NCBI RefSeq assembly: GCF_937468385.1
Contig: NZ_CALBWS010000013.1
Location: 44,961-108,960, forward strand
Direction: 5' to 3'
DNA from: Neobacillus rhizosphaerae
Lineage (GTDB): Bacteria > Bacillota > Bacilli > Bacillales > Cytobacillaceae
DNA: 64,000 bases
The position numbers were made by a program, and so were the translations under genes. Positions 9,221 to 16,499 of this stretch are shown here, piece by piece. The notes under the pieces were generated by a model that worked only from the letters and a program-made list of their open reading frames with translations, searched no databases and had not been told where the DNA came from. The number at the start of each line of letters is the position of its first letter. Position 1 is the first letter of the stretch.

Positions 9221-10060
9221 ATGAAAAAAACAACCACAGACATCATTTTTATCATTATTGGTGCCTTTCTTTTTGCGTTAGGTGTTAATTTATTTGTTAT
9301 TCCGAACGAGCTTGGGGAAGGCGGGGTAACGGGTATCACAATTATTACCTACTATTTATTTGAGTGGTCACCAGGTTTAGTCAACTTAATTCTGAATGCA
9401 TTTTTGTTAATAATTGGTTATAAATTTTTGAATAAGGTAACAACGATTTATACGATTATTGCAGTGGTTTTTAATTCTCTTTTTCTTCATCTGACAGAAG
9501 GCTGGAATATTGCTTCTGATGAATTGATGGTGAATGCTATTTTTGGAGGAATCATTATAGGGGCTGGGATTGGCTTAATTATTCGGGTTGGCGGAACAAC
9601 AGCAGGTACTACCATCTTAGCAAGGATTACACATAAGTTTTTAGGATGGAATATTAGCTACGGTCTATTGTTTTTTGATTTAATCGTCGCTTTTTCATCT
9701 TATTTTATCATTGGTGCAGAAAAGCTGATGTTGACAATTATTATGCTATATATTGGAACGAAAGTGATGGAATTTGTAATCGAAGGATTGAATTCGAAGA
9801 AGGCTATTACGATTATTTCTGATAAACCGAATGACATTGCCAAACAGGTGACTACATTAATGGACAGAGGGGTAACCGTATACTCGGGTCATGGTTATTA
9901 CACAAAAACCCCAAAGGAAATTCTTTATATTGTTATTAGTAAGCAAGAAGTAATAAAGTTGAAACGAATTGTTCAATCTACTGATCCGAATGCTTTCATC
10001 GCTATACACGATGTTCGTGATGTGTTCGGAGAAGGATTTATTGATATTTCTAAAGCATAA
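9221..10060 (+). CDS. YitT family membrane protein (DUF2179)
   Basis: 279 residues. The first 190 form about five to six membrane segments (ITDIIFIIIGAFLFALGVNL onward) with the conserved NEL-GEGGVTGI loop after the first and GGIIIGAGIGLIIRVGGTTAG in the middle. The C-terminal 85 residues are a cytosolic DUF2179 domain (AITIISDKPNDI ... GVTVYSGHGYYTKTPKEIL). This two-part structure defines the widespread Firmicute YitT family, whose transport substrate and role are not established. ATG 9221 follows GAGGTAGTGT. The gene is single, with a TATAAT element about 50 bases upstream, and is followed by a region with an imperfect GAGGCTG / CAGCCCC pairing before TTTTT near 10145. Confidence 0.9.
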   Translation: MKKTTTDIIFIIIGAFLFALGVNLFVIPNELGEGGVTGITIITYYLFEWSPGLVNLILNAFLLIIGYKFLNKVTTIYTIIAVVFNSLFLHLTEGWNIASDELMVNAIFGGIIIGAGIGLIIRVGGTTAGTTILARITHKFLGWNISYGLLFFDLIVAFSSYFIIGAEKLMLTIIMLYIGTKVMEFVIEGLNSKKAITIISDKPNDIAKQVTTLMDRGVTVYSGHGYYTKTPKEILYIVISKQEVIKLKRIVQSTDPNAFIAIHDVRDVFGEGFIDISKA

Positions 10061-10179
10061 TAAGAGGCTGTTTTAAGAGTTAGATTGGTATTAGATAGAT
10101 ATCTACCTGTTTAAATTACTAATCTACAGGCAGAGTCAGCCCCTTTTTAATGGTTAAATGACTTTTTTCTAAAGAATAG

Positions 10180-10210
10180 ACTACTTCCTAAAATTAGGGA
10201 GTGGTTTTTT
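10180..10210 (+). repeat. Short hairpin repeat before integrase remnant (copy 1)
   Basis: CTACTTCCTAAAATTAGGGAGTGGTTTTTT-like segment; related copies lie at 13554-13590 and 36262-36300. The stem CCACTTCC / GGAGTGG with its T-run looks like a terminator, and GGGAG is also placed as a ribosome binding site for the GTG at 10211. Confidence 0.65.
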
Positions 10211-10321
10211 GTGTTATTAAAATTTGCGTATCAAGACTTTCTGGATGACAGACGTTTCAAGAACACGACTAAGACAAATACCAAAAATTATGAAATGCTT
10301 TTAGGGAAATTTGTTGATTAA
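10211..10321 (+). pseudogene. Tyrosine recombinase (phage-type integrase) N-terminal remnant
   Basis: 36 codons from GTG 10211, preceded by GGGAGTGG. The sequence (LKFAYQDFLDDRRF, TKTNTKNYEMLLGKF) has the pattern of an integrase core-binding SAM-like domain, where members read 'F..dr...n.s..Ti.nY...L..f..'. A TAA then ends it and no catalytic domain is found downstream. The copy of the same leader at 13554 also continues with GTG TTG TTA AAA, a matching start. Regard as a decayed fragment. Confidence 0.5.
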
Positions 10322-10666
10322 GCTTAGACAAGATCTAGAACAGTATAAAAATAAAGACTTGGATTCTAAAAAGAGCTGATTCAAAGCTTCAAAACGGGTG
10401 TTGTATGCGAAGAGATGATATCTAACTAACAGCGTTAAGGAATTGAAGATGTAATGTTTTCATTAGATGACCTTATTAAATATTCCTCTTCATCTAAAGC
10501 AACAGCTTTGTTTAATATCTAATACTGATAATCCAACAAATAAATACTTTGCTAGGAACTAATGTTCTGGTTATAATTATTAATATCAGGAATTATTCAC
10601 GGGAATTAACCTCACTAGCAACCACAATTCGGTCTGAAATAGAAAACAAAAATTGGAGTGATAAGA
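10322..10666. other. Gene-free stretch
   Basis: About 345 bases following the integrase remnant. Only short frames are present and none is recognised. Confidence 0.5.
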
Positions 10667-11194
10667 ATGTCAGAACGGATGAATGCACCACAGGTTCGGA
10701 TTAAACCTTGGGGCGATGCCGATCTTGCTTTGCTTCGACTTATTAATGCACCTGAGATGATGGAACACCTTGGAGGTTCAGAGACTGAGGCGCAGATCCT
10801 CGATCGTCATAAACGTTACCTTGAAATCGGCGGGCGGGGAACTGGACGTATGTTTAGGATCGTCCTGCTCTCGTCTCTCGAAACCGTAGGCAGTGTGGGC
10901 TATTGGGACAGTTTCTGGCAAAAAGAGACTGTATATGAGATTGGTTGGAGTGTCCTACCGACATTTCAAGGTAGAGGAATAGCGACAGAAGCTGTAGCGG
11001 AAGCCATTACCCATGCCAGCACTGAACATAAGCACAGGTTCATTCATGCCTTTCCTTCAATCAACAACCCCGCGTCTAACGCTATTTGTCGGAAGCTCGA
11101 CTTCTTGTTTATCGGGGAGTGCGACTTCGAATATCCTCCTGGGAGTATCATGCAATGTAATGACTGGAGGCTCGAGATAACTAAGAAAAGTTGA
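10667..11194 (+). CDS. GNAT family N-acetyltransferase
   Basis: 175 residues from ATG 10667, which has GGAG 8 bases upstream; a GTG at 10658 overlaps that ribosome binding site and is rejected. The fold is of the RimJ/RimL-like GNAT subgroup: an N-terminal strand (VRIKPWGDADLALLRLI), the ETVYEIGWSVLPTFQGRGIA segment with the acetyl-CoA pyrophosphate loop Q-G-R-G-I-A at about residues 103-108, and NNPASNAICRKLDF toward the end. It acetylates an unknown amine (amino group of a protein, antibiotic or metabolite). GC content is clearly higher than in the surrounding DNA, suggesting recent transfer. Single-gene unit with its own terminator. Confidence 0.88.
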   Translation: MSERMNAPQVRIKPWGDADLALLRLINAPEMMEHLGGSETEAQILDRHKRYLEIGGRGTGRMFRIVLLSSLETVGSVGYWDSFWQKETVYEIGWSVLPTFQGRGIATEAVAEAITHASTEHKHRFIHAFPSINNPASNAICRKLDFLFIGECDFEYPPGSIMQCNDWRLEITKKS

Positions 11195-11246
11195 GACCAT
11201 TGAAAAATAGCATTTTGTATTATTTGAGGATATTCTTTAAGATCAG

Positions 11247-11269
11247 GCTGCCATAATTGGCGGCTTTTT
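11247..11269 (+). terminator. Intrinsic terminator of acetyltransferase gene
   Basis: GCTGCC ATAATT GGCGGC followed by TTTTTA, 53 bases after the stop. Confidence 0.85.
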
Positions 11270-11417
11270 ATTATGTAACTATTGGCGTTCATTAGTTGAA
11301 GAAAATTTGTTGAAGAGATTCAATTTTTTGACTTATTTTTTCTAAAATAAGGCTAATCTTTAACTGAAATATCTTGTATGATATTGGAAAATACGCTTAG
11401 TAATGGAGATGAAAATT

Positions 11418-11669
11418 ATGAATACATTACACGAGCTTCCCAATATCAGTAAAGTAATTGAGGGGAAACTTGTTGAAGTTGGTATTGATACACCCCAGTT
11501 GCTTAAAGAGATTGGAAGTAAAGAAGCATTTTTTAGAATTAAACAAAAAGATAGTACCTCTTGTGTCAATATGCTATGTGCCTTAGAGGGGGCAATACAG
11601 GGTATTAGGTGGCACTTTTTGCCCGATGATATTAAGCAGGAACTAAAAGCATTTTATAAAACACTATAA
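11418..11669 (+). CDS. TfoX C-terminal domain protein
   Basis: 83 residues from ATG 11418, with GGAG 8 bases before it; two earlier in-frame ATGs overlap the ribosome binding site. The entire protein is one TfoX_C-type helical domain: LPNISKVIEGKLVEVGID, LLKEIGSKEAFFRIK, and NMLCALEGAIQGIRWH, close to the family pattern (LxNIG..., GA..A..., LLYALEGA..G..W). TfoX/Sxy proteins act in competence regulation in gamma-proteobacteria, but free-standing C-terminal domains in Bacillaceae have no known role. It lacks the N-terminal TfoX domain. Single gene in a repeat-rich accessory stretch. Confidence 0.85.
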   Translation: MNTLHELPNISKVIEGKLVEVGIDTPQLLKEIGSKEAFFRIKQKDSTSCVNMLCALEGAIQGIRWHFLPDDIKQELKAFYKTL

Positions 11670-11867
11670 TATTAGGAGGACACATTATACATAGAAGAAG
11701 TAAGCGATCTGGAAAAAATATACATTAGTTCATCAAAAAAGCTTTAATTAATTTTGCAATCACCGCCAAAGCTAAGTAGTGTGTTTAACAAATTTACCTA
11801 TACTTGAGCGATGCTATGAAATAGCATTGCTCAAATACCAATGCAGAAATTAAAAAAAGTTTGCTAA
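11670..11867. other. Gene-free stretch with a perfect hairpin
   Basis: No gene is seen. At 11804-11834 TTGAGCGATGCTA faces TAGCATTGCTCAA (one internal G-T), a 13-bp stem with a TGAAA loop but no T-run, so it is not a typical terminator. Confidence 0.5.
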
Positions 11868-11964
11868 CCAAAATGCTAACATTTTGCTAAGGTAATTAAA
11901 TGAAAAACGCTAAAATCCCGTTAAAGATATTAAACACTCTCACCTTACGGGCGGCATGATGTAA
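11868..11964. repeat. Degenerate intergenic repeat, copy B
   Basis: Second copy of the element at 8265-8424, sharing its left and right ends but shorter. Together the copies bracket the 3.4-kb yitT/acetyltransferase/TfoX segment in direct orientation. The insertion sequence at 11986 sits just beyond it. Confidence 0.7.
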
Positions 11965-11977
11965 AGCTTTTAAGTCT

Positions 11978-11985
11978 TACATTTA
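11978..11985. repeat. 8-bp target site duplication, left
   Basis: TACATTTA, repeated at 13476-13483 on the other side of the insertion sequence. Eight bases is the duplication length typical of IS1595-family elements. Confidence 0.9.
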
Positions 11986-12040
11986 GGCTGTTTTCGTAAA
12001 GTTTGTTGTTTTTTAGCTCAAAATATATATAATACTATAA

Positions 12041-12076
12041 TTGACAATATCCTCTTTTAGTGTAAAATTACACTAA
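12041..12076 (+). promoter_or_regulatory. Passenger-gene promoter with overlapping palindrome
   Basis: TTGACA (12041-12046), a 16-base spacer and TAAAAT (12063-12068) form a good sigma-A promoter. The palindrome TTAGTGTA-AAAT-TACACTAA (12057-12076) lies across the -10 region, a usual place for a repressor operator. No regulator gene is present in the element, so a host protein would have to bind it. Confidence 0.7.
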
Positions 12077-12110
12077 GGGAAAATTCTGTTATTTAGGGAG
12101 GTTAAACCAA

Positions 12111-12356
12111 ATGAGATATTTTATTTACATCATTCAACTTGTTATAAGTACACTTGGTTTTCTATTATTTTCAATATTCAGTGGGGTTGTGGGAGGTTAT
12201 GCAATTGAATATAAAAAAGACCCCACAATATTTGACCAAATTACTTTTGCATTCAATTCGTCTTCATATCCACTTTATGCCTGTGCCTTTTTACTTTGGG
12301 CAGTAATCGTTATTGTTATTTGGAAGAGAAAAAGAAGTATTAAACCGATAAATTAG
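12111..12356 (+). CDS. Small membrane protein, IS1595 passenger
   Basis: 81 residues with two predicted membrane segments, about residues 5-27 (ending GFLLFSIFSGVVGGY) and 54-70 (LYACAFLLWAVIVIVIW), joined by a short loop, and a basic C-terminal tail (KRKRS) that should face the cytoplasm. ATG follows GGGAGG by about 10 bases. It lies wholly inside the insertion sequence, is transcribed toward the transposase gene, and has its own promoter, possible operator and terminator, so it is an independently expressed passenger. No family was recognised and no function is proposed beyond membrane location; a role in benefit to, or protection of, the host is only one possibility. Confidence 0.75.
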   Translation: MRYFIYIIQLVISTLGFLLFSIFSGVVGGYAIEYKKDPTIFDQITFAFNSSSYPLYACAFLLWAVIVIVIWKRKRSIKPIN

Positions 12357-12378
12357 TCGTCAATTGACGGCTTTTTTT
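12356..12378 (+). terminator. Terminator of passenger gene
   Basis: GTCGTC AATT GACGGC followed by seven T, starting at the stop codon. It separates the passenger from the convergent transposase gene. Confidence 0.85.
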
Positions 12379-12386
12379 GTCCTTCA

Positions 12387-13394
12387 TTAAATGCTCCTTA
12401 AAATGTTGACGGTTGTATGATTGGATTTTTGACAGGCTGAAATTAGCATTTGCTCAACTCGTTTTTCAAATGCAACATTTTTCCCTATATCGAGCCATCG
12501 AAACCAATAGAGGTAGTTGTCCAAATATTTCGTTGCAACACCTTGGAAACGCTCCATCCAACCTTTTAAACGATTATGAGAGTTGTTGACGTGTTGAATG
12601 TGGAATATGCCCTTTTTCACACGTTGTTTTTGACTTCCATTTACAGTTTCGTGCTGTAAACCTTTAAGTTTTGCGAATTTCTTATAATTAGTTGCTGTAT
12701 CTGTACATAACAAAGAAGATGGGTGAATATACTCACCTAACACGGTGTCAATTTCTTCGGCTTTTACACGCCCTGTTCCTGCTTTACGAGCAATCATATT
12801 ACCGTTACGGTCTTGTGCCACTACAACAGCAATTTTTAGGTTTGAGATACCCCTTTTCTTGTCCTTTTCTCCACGCTTCTTGGCTTTTCTATGAGTGATT
12901 TCACGACCTTTCATAGACTCACGAAAGAAGGTTTCGTCACTCTCAACTATTCCTTGAAGTTGATTAAAGCCAAGACTACCTATTGCGTTCAAGATTTTAT
13001 GTCTCCAATAGAAAGCAGTAGAGATATGAATTTTTAACCGTTCAGCGATTTTTGGTAGGGTATATCCCTCTACCATTAATTCAATGTACTTTACCCATTT
13101 TTCAGGATAGCGTGAGCCAGAAAATGGCGTGTTGGTCATATCATTGAAAGATTTCCCGCAATCATTACATAGATAGCGTTGCCTTGAACGATATTTACCG
13201 TTCCGCTTAACCGATGTACTACCGCAATGAACACAACCCAAACCAGAAGCAAAACGAGCTTCACGAATGCTTTTGAGTAGTTTAGTAATTTTATCTGGTT
13301 CATCTGGAAACAAGTCTTGTTTCATTGCGTTAAACAACGCCAATTGCTCTGATTTGGTTAATTCGCTGAACTCTTGATAAACACCTTCCCACAT
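12387..13394 (-). CDS. IS1595-family (ISXO2-like) transposase
   Basis: 335 residues. The N-terminal part carries a zinc ribbon with C54-x2-C57 and C76-x2-C79 (GCVHCGS ... LCNDCGKSF) followed by a helix-turn-helix-like segment (YTLPKIAERLKIHISTAFYW). The ISXO2-like catalytic domain begins at GIVESDETFF (first Asp about 153), continues with LLCTDTATNY (second Asp) and ends with VNNSHNRLKGWMERF, where this family places its third catalytic residue. It cuts and joins the element ends in the cytoplasm. ATG at 13394 has AAGGAGG 9 bases upstream. No frameshift or lost motif is seen, so it should be active. Confidence 0.93.
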   Translation of the reverse strand: MWEGVYQEFSELTKSEQLALFNAMKQDLFPDEPDKITKLLKSIREARFASGLGCVHCGSTSVKRNGKYRSRQRYLCNDCGKSFNDMTNTPFSGSRYPEKWVKYIELMVEGYTLPKIAERLKIHISTAFYWRHKILNAIGSLGFNQLQGIVESDETFFRESMKGREITHRKAKKRGEKDKKRGISNLKIAVVVAQDRNGNMIARKAGTGRVKAEEIDTVLGEYIHPSSLLCTDTATNYKKFAKLKGLQHETVNGSQKQRVKKGIFHIQHVNNSHNRLKGWMERFQGVATKYLDNYLYWFRWLDIGKNVAFEKRVEQMLISACQKSNHTTVNILRSI

Positions 13395-13475
13395 ACTTGA
13401 ACGCCTCCTTAAACCCCTTTATATCAACCCTTTAACAGTATAGTCAAGAAAGCCACAATCTATACGAAAACAGCC

Positions 13476-13483
13476 TACATTTA
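13476..13483. repeat. 8-bp target site duplication, right
   Basis: TACATTTA, matching 11978-11985. Confidence 0.9.
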
Positions 13484-13600
13484 AGAAATAGTTAAAGCTA
13501 TTTTCCCTCCATTTTGTGAAGTAGTCATGTAAATAATTTATATCAATAGCAAAAAACCACTTCCTATAAAAATTAGGGAGTGGTTTTTTGTGTTGTTAAA
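13484..13600. repeat. Intergenic repeat right part, with hairpin (copy 2)
   Basis: Contains GTGAAGTAGTCATGTAAATA, then AAACCACTTCC / GGGAGTGGTTTTTT at 13554-13590, followed by GTGTTGTTAAAA. The same order occurs at 36220-36305, and the hairpin alone at 10180-10210. Before the insertion sequence arrived it was joined to 11868-11985. Confidence 0.7.
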
Positions 13601-13655
13601 AATTGCCTATACTAATTAAATCCTCGACCTATATAATTTCAAGCTAAAAACTGGG

Positions 13656-14039
13656 CTAAATATGTTCACAATTATGACATTGTTTAAATAAATCCTCATT
13701 TTCACTATCACTATGAACTCTTGACCAACTACAAAAATTCTCTAAAATCTGTACTAACGACTGACCCTTATCCGTCAAAGAATATTCGACTCTTGGTAGA
13801 ATCTCATTGTCCTCATTGTACTGTCTGCGATTTATTAACTTATTTTCTATCATTTCTTTTAATGTACTTGCAAGAACAGTGTCTGTAACATCGATAAGTT
13901 CATTTTTTAAATCGGAATACCTCAACGTCTTATAGTATGATAAAACACAGATAATTCTTGCATTCCATTTTCCCCTGATCATATTTAATACATGTTCTAA
14001 AGGACAACGAATAGTTGGGTTCAGTTTGCGTTGATACAT
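13656..14039 (-). CDS. HxlR family transcriptional regulator
   Basis: 127 residues, one winged helix-turn-helix domain. The family signature CPLEHVLNMIRGKWNARII is at residues 13-31, followed by LRYSDLKNEL, VLASTLKEMIENKLI (recognition helix region) and the wing RVEYSLTDKG. HxlR proteins bind palindromes as dimers and often sense quinones, aldehydes or thiol stress through a conserved N-terminal Cys, present here as C13; two or three more Cys sit at the C-terminus (QCHNCEH), which is unusual and could bind metal. ATG 14039 is preferred to the TTG 21 bases upstream because AAAGGAAATGAG lies between them. Its target gene is not adjacent. Confidence 0.88.
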   Translation of the reverse strand: MYQRKLNPTIRCPLEHVLNMIRGKWNARIICVLSYYKTLRYSDLKNELIDVTDTVLASTLKEMIENKLINRRQYNEDNEILPRVEYSLTDKGQSLVQILENFCSWSRVHSDSENEDLFKQCHNCEHI

Positions 14040-14090
14040 GACTATCTCATTTCCTTTCAATATTCTAAGTTGTAATCCAAATATAATACT

Positions 14091-14147
14091 GTACCTTGCG
14101 TAGGAAAGCGACCAATAAACCTATTATTAACTAATGAATTGCTGGGT
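14091..14147. repeat. 57-bp repeat upstream of hxlR, copy 1 (operator candidate)
   Basis: Nearly identical (about 48 of 57 positions) to 21474-21530. It includes TACCTTGCGTAGGAA, an imperfect palindrome, and ends with ATTGCTGGGT. Its position 50-110 bases upstream of the HxlR-type gene suggests a regulator binding region. Confidence 0.6.
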
Positions 14148-14301
14148 TTGTAAGTATTGATATATCAAGGTCTCTTGATTTCGAGTGTTTTCTAGTGATT
14201 TGTAATTTTTAAAATATGGGCACTAAACATCCCAAAAAAAGATGGTGCCTAGAAAAGACACCCTACTTAAAAACCGGTTTATTTAAAGTAAAGTATAAAA
14301 T

Positions 14302-14527
14302 TTTCGACTTCGAGAATTGTCTAGCTCCAGCGCCCTAGCGGCTAGTGTCCTTCGCTCTCCGCCCTACGATAAGTCAACATCGAATCGCCTCCGGCTCTTC
14401 GTGTTTCCTTTATCTCAGTTGGAGCGCTCCACAAGTAAAGCTTCGGCAGCATAAGCATCGCACGAAGGAAAAGCGTTAGCTTTTTCGAGGAGGCCATACG
14501 CCGCTGACCAGGGCGCTTGCGCTTTTC
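14302..14527. repeat. Bacillaceae intergenic repeat, copy 1
   Basis: Begins TTCGACTTCGAGAATTGTCT followed by AGCTCCAGCGCC, ends GGCGCTTGCGCTTTTCTTA. The ends can pair (CAGCGCC / GGCGCTTG) and the middle contains further GC-rich stems. Related copies lie at 42085, 45411 and 53521. Such elements are common between genes in Bacillaceae genomes; function unknown. Confidence 0.85.
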
Positions 14528-14839
14528 TTATAATCCGCTAATAAAGGTTTCAACTTCTTCCTGCGTTTTTGAATCTTTGCTTACAAAGCGGCCTATTTCC
14601 TTGCCATTATCAAAAGCAATAAAGCTTGGAATTCCAAATACATCAAGCAGCTGGCATAAGTCGATATTTTCATCACGATCTACGCGAACAAAAGTAAAAT
14701 CATTAAATTTTACTTCTACTTCCGGCATAAACGTTTCGACAAACCTGCAATCAGGGCAATAGCCCGCTGCGAATACAAATAAATGCTTCCCTTCATTTTT
14801 TAACTGTTCAAACTTCTCCATAGATTCTAAGTTTTTCAT
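14528..14839 (-). CDS. Thioredoxin family protein (YtpP-like)
   Basis: 103 residues, a single thioredoxin fold without signal peptide, thus cytosolic. The active site is CPDC (about residues 28-31, in AAGYCPDCRF) instead of the thioredoxin CGPC, and the cis-proline is in FGIPSFIAF. B. subtilis YtpP has the same type of sequence and size. It probably reduces or exchanges disulfides on unknown partners. AGGAGG is well placed before ATG 14839. It lies downstream of the amino acid permease on the same strand but 140 bases away with a strong hairpin between, so it is probably a separate unit. Confidence 0.85.
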   Translation of the reverse strand: MKNLESMEKFEQLKNEGKHLFVFAAGYCPDCRFVETFMPEVEVKFNDFTFVRVDRDENIDLCQLLDVFGIPSFIAFDNGKEIGRFVSKDSKTQEEVETFISGL

Positions 14840-14892
14840 GTTCTTTACCTCCTAATATCGTCCGTTTAAAATTCTCTTTCGAGGTTATTTTT

Positions 14893-14921
14893 CAGTTAGT
14901 GGGATGTGCCCCCACTAACTG
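14893..14921 (-). terminator. Perfect hairpin after permease gene
   Basis: CAGTTAGTGGG and CCCACTAACTG form an 11-bp perfect stem with a 7-base loop, about 65 bases past the permease stop. No T-run follows on the minus strand, so termination is uncertain; it may protect the 3' end of the operon mRNA. Confidence 0.45.
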
Positions 14922-14983
14922 GAAATCCAAGTGTTATTGTTTAGAATGTCATAAGTTGTTACGACTGTCACATTTTTATGTTT

Positions 14984-16462
14984 TTATATTTTTACGTCAA
15001 AATCACATTCTTTAAGAGGCACGACTTTAGTCTTTTTAATAATTTTATAGCCAAACCATAAAAGGAGAAAGGCAGGAATACTGATATACGTCGATACTAT
15101 TTCCACCAGGCCATAATCATTAATTAAAACGACTTGTCCAAATACGAAGATAACCAGGAACAATATTGTGATAATCGGCCCTAATGGGAACCATTTAGCC
15201 TTGTACGGTAATTGACTTAAATCTCTGCCTTGGGCAATATATGCCTTACGGAAACGGTAATGACTTACCGCAATCCCCAGCCATTTGATAAACCCTGTCA
15301 TGGCAGAGGCGTTCATCAGCCAAAGAAAGACAGAGCCGCTGCCGAAAAAAGAAGATAAAAATGCAGAAACCCCTATGATTGAAGTGAAAAGTAACGCAAG
15401 CATTGGAATTCCGCGCGAGTTGAGTTTAGCAAAGGCGCGCGGTGCTTTTCCTTCTTTTGCTAATGCCCAAAGCATACGGGAAGAACCATACATGGCAGAG
15501 TTTGCTGCTGATAAAACAGATGTTAACAGCACAGCGTTCATTGCGGAGGCAGCAAATGCTAATCCAGCTCTTTTAAAGACTAGTGTGAATGGGCTGATGG
15601 AAACATTTTCAATCCCTGTTTTTAGTAAATTCGGATCTGTGTAAGGGATAATCAAACCGACAACGAAAATGGTAAGCACATAGAAGAAAAGTATTCTCCA
15701 AAAAATAGTTCGAATCGCTTTCGGCACATTTTTAGCCGGATCTTCTGTTTCACCGGCAGCAGTTGCCACTACCTCTGTGCCTTGGAAGGCAAAACCGGCT
15801 ACGAGGATTACGCTAAAGATTGATAGCAATCCGCCATGAAAAGGCGCGTCACCAGTAGTAAAGTTACCAAAACCAACTGCCTGTCCTCCCATGATTCCAA
15901 AGATCATGGCAACACCTACAACAAGGAATATAATGATTGCTACGACTTTAATACTGGCAAACCAATATTCGCTTTCACCATAGCCCTTGACAGATAATAT
16001 ATTTAGCAATAGCAATAAGGCCAAAGCCAATCCACTCCACAAAAGTGAAGACGAGTTTGGGAACCAATAGTGCATGATCATAGAGGCGGCAGTTAAGTCG
16101 GCCGGTAGTGTAATCGCAGTGGTATACCAATAATTCCATCCTAAAGCAAACCCAAAAGCGGGATCGACAAACTTTGTTGCATGTGTTTCAAACGATCCCG
16201 ATACTGGCATAAACGAGGCCATCTCTCCTAGACTAGTCATGACAAAATACACCATTGCTCCTACCAGGATGTATGCTACAAGTGCACCTCCTGGTCCCGC
16301 AGTGCTAATGGCTGACCCGCTGGACACAAACAACCCGGTTCCAATTGCACCACCGATGGCCATCATCGTTAAATGCCTTGCTTGCAGCTTTCGTTGTAAT
16401 CCTTTTTCTTTTTCTACGGCATGATCGTTGAAGGTACTTAACTCTTTTTCTGATTTTCCCAT
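14984..16462 (-). CDS. Amino acid permease (APC family, LysP-like)
   Basis: 492 residues with 12 predicted membrane segments. The first begins HLTMMAIGGAIGTGLFVSSG, with the GAIGTGLF substrate-binding loop of the APC superfamily, AAT branch; FAFQGTEVVATAAGETEDP at about 230 is also typical of that branch. It imports an amino acid with H+ into the cell; overall similarity is greatest to lysine/general amino acid permeases, but the genes upstream in the operon act on sulfur amino acids, so cysteine, cystine-derived or cystathionine-like substrates are more likely. It is last in the ridA-lyase-desulfhydrase-patB operon, 37 bases after patB. AAGGAG lies 9 bases before ATG 16462. Confidence 0.9.
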   Translation of the reverse strand: MGKSEKELSTFNDHAVEKEKGLQRKLQARHLTMMAIGGAIGTGLFVSSGSAISTAGPGGALVAYILVGAMVYFVMTSLGEMASFMPVSGSFETHATKFVDPAFGFALGWNYWYTTAITLPADLTAASMIMHYWFPNSSSLLWSGLALALLLLLNILSVKGYGESEYWFASIKVVAIIIFLVVGVAMIFGIMGGQAVGFGNFTTGDAPFHGGLLSIFSVILVAGFAFQGTEVVATAAGETEDPAKNVPKAIRTIFWRILFFYVLTIFVVGLIIPYTDPNLLKTGIENVSISPFTLVFKRAGLAFAASAMNAVLLTSVLSAANSAMYGSSRMLWALAKEGKAPRAFAKLNSRGIPMLALLFTSIIGVSAFLSSFFGSGSVFLWLMNASAMTGFIKWLGIAVSHYRFRKAYIAQGRDLSQLPYKAKWFPLGPIITILFLVIFVFGQVVLINDYGLVEIVSTYISIPAFLLLWFGYKIIKKTKVVPLKECDFDVKI

Positions 16463-16499
16463 ATAAGTAGCTCCTTATTAGTTAATAAATGAAATTTGT

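Larger units (their letters stand above)
11986..13475. mobile_element. IS1595-family insertion sequence with passenger gene
   Basis: A complete 1490-bp element. Its ends are inverted repeats GGCTGTTTTCGTA (11986-11998) and TACGAAAACAGCC (13463-13475), flanked by the 8-bp duplication TACATTTA. It holds a transposase gene on the minus strand and a small membrane-protein gene on the plus strand with its own promoter and terminator; the two genes converge. Joining the flanks rebuilds an intergenic repeat whose right part matches the uninterrupted copy near 36.2 kb. Perfect ends and an intact transposase suggest recent insertion. Confidence 0.92.
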
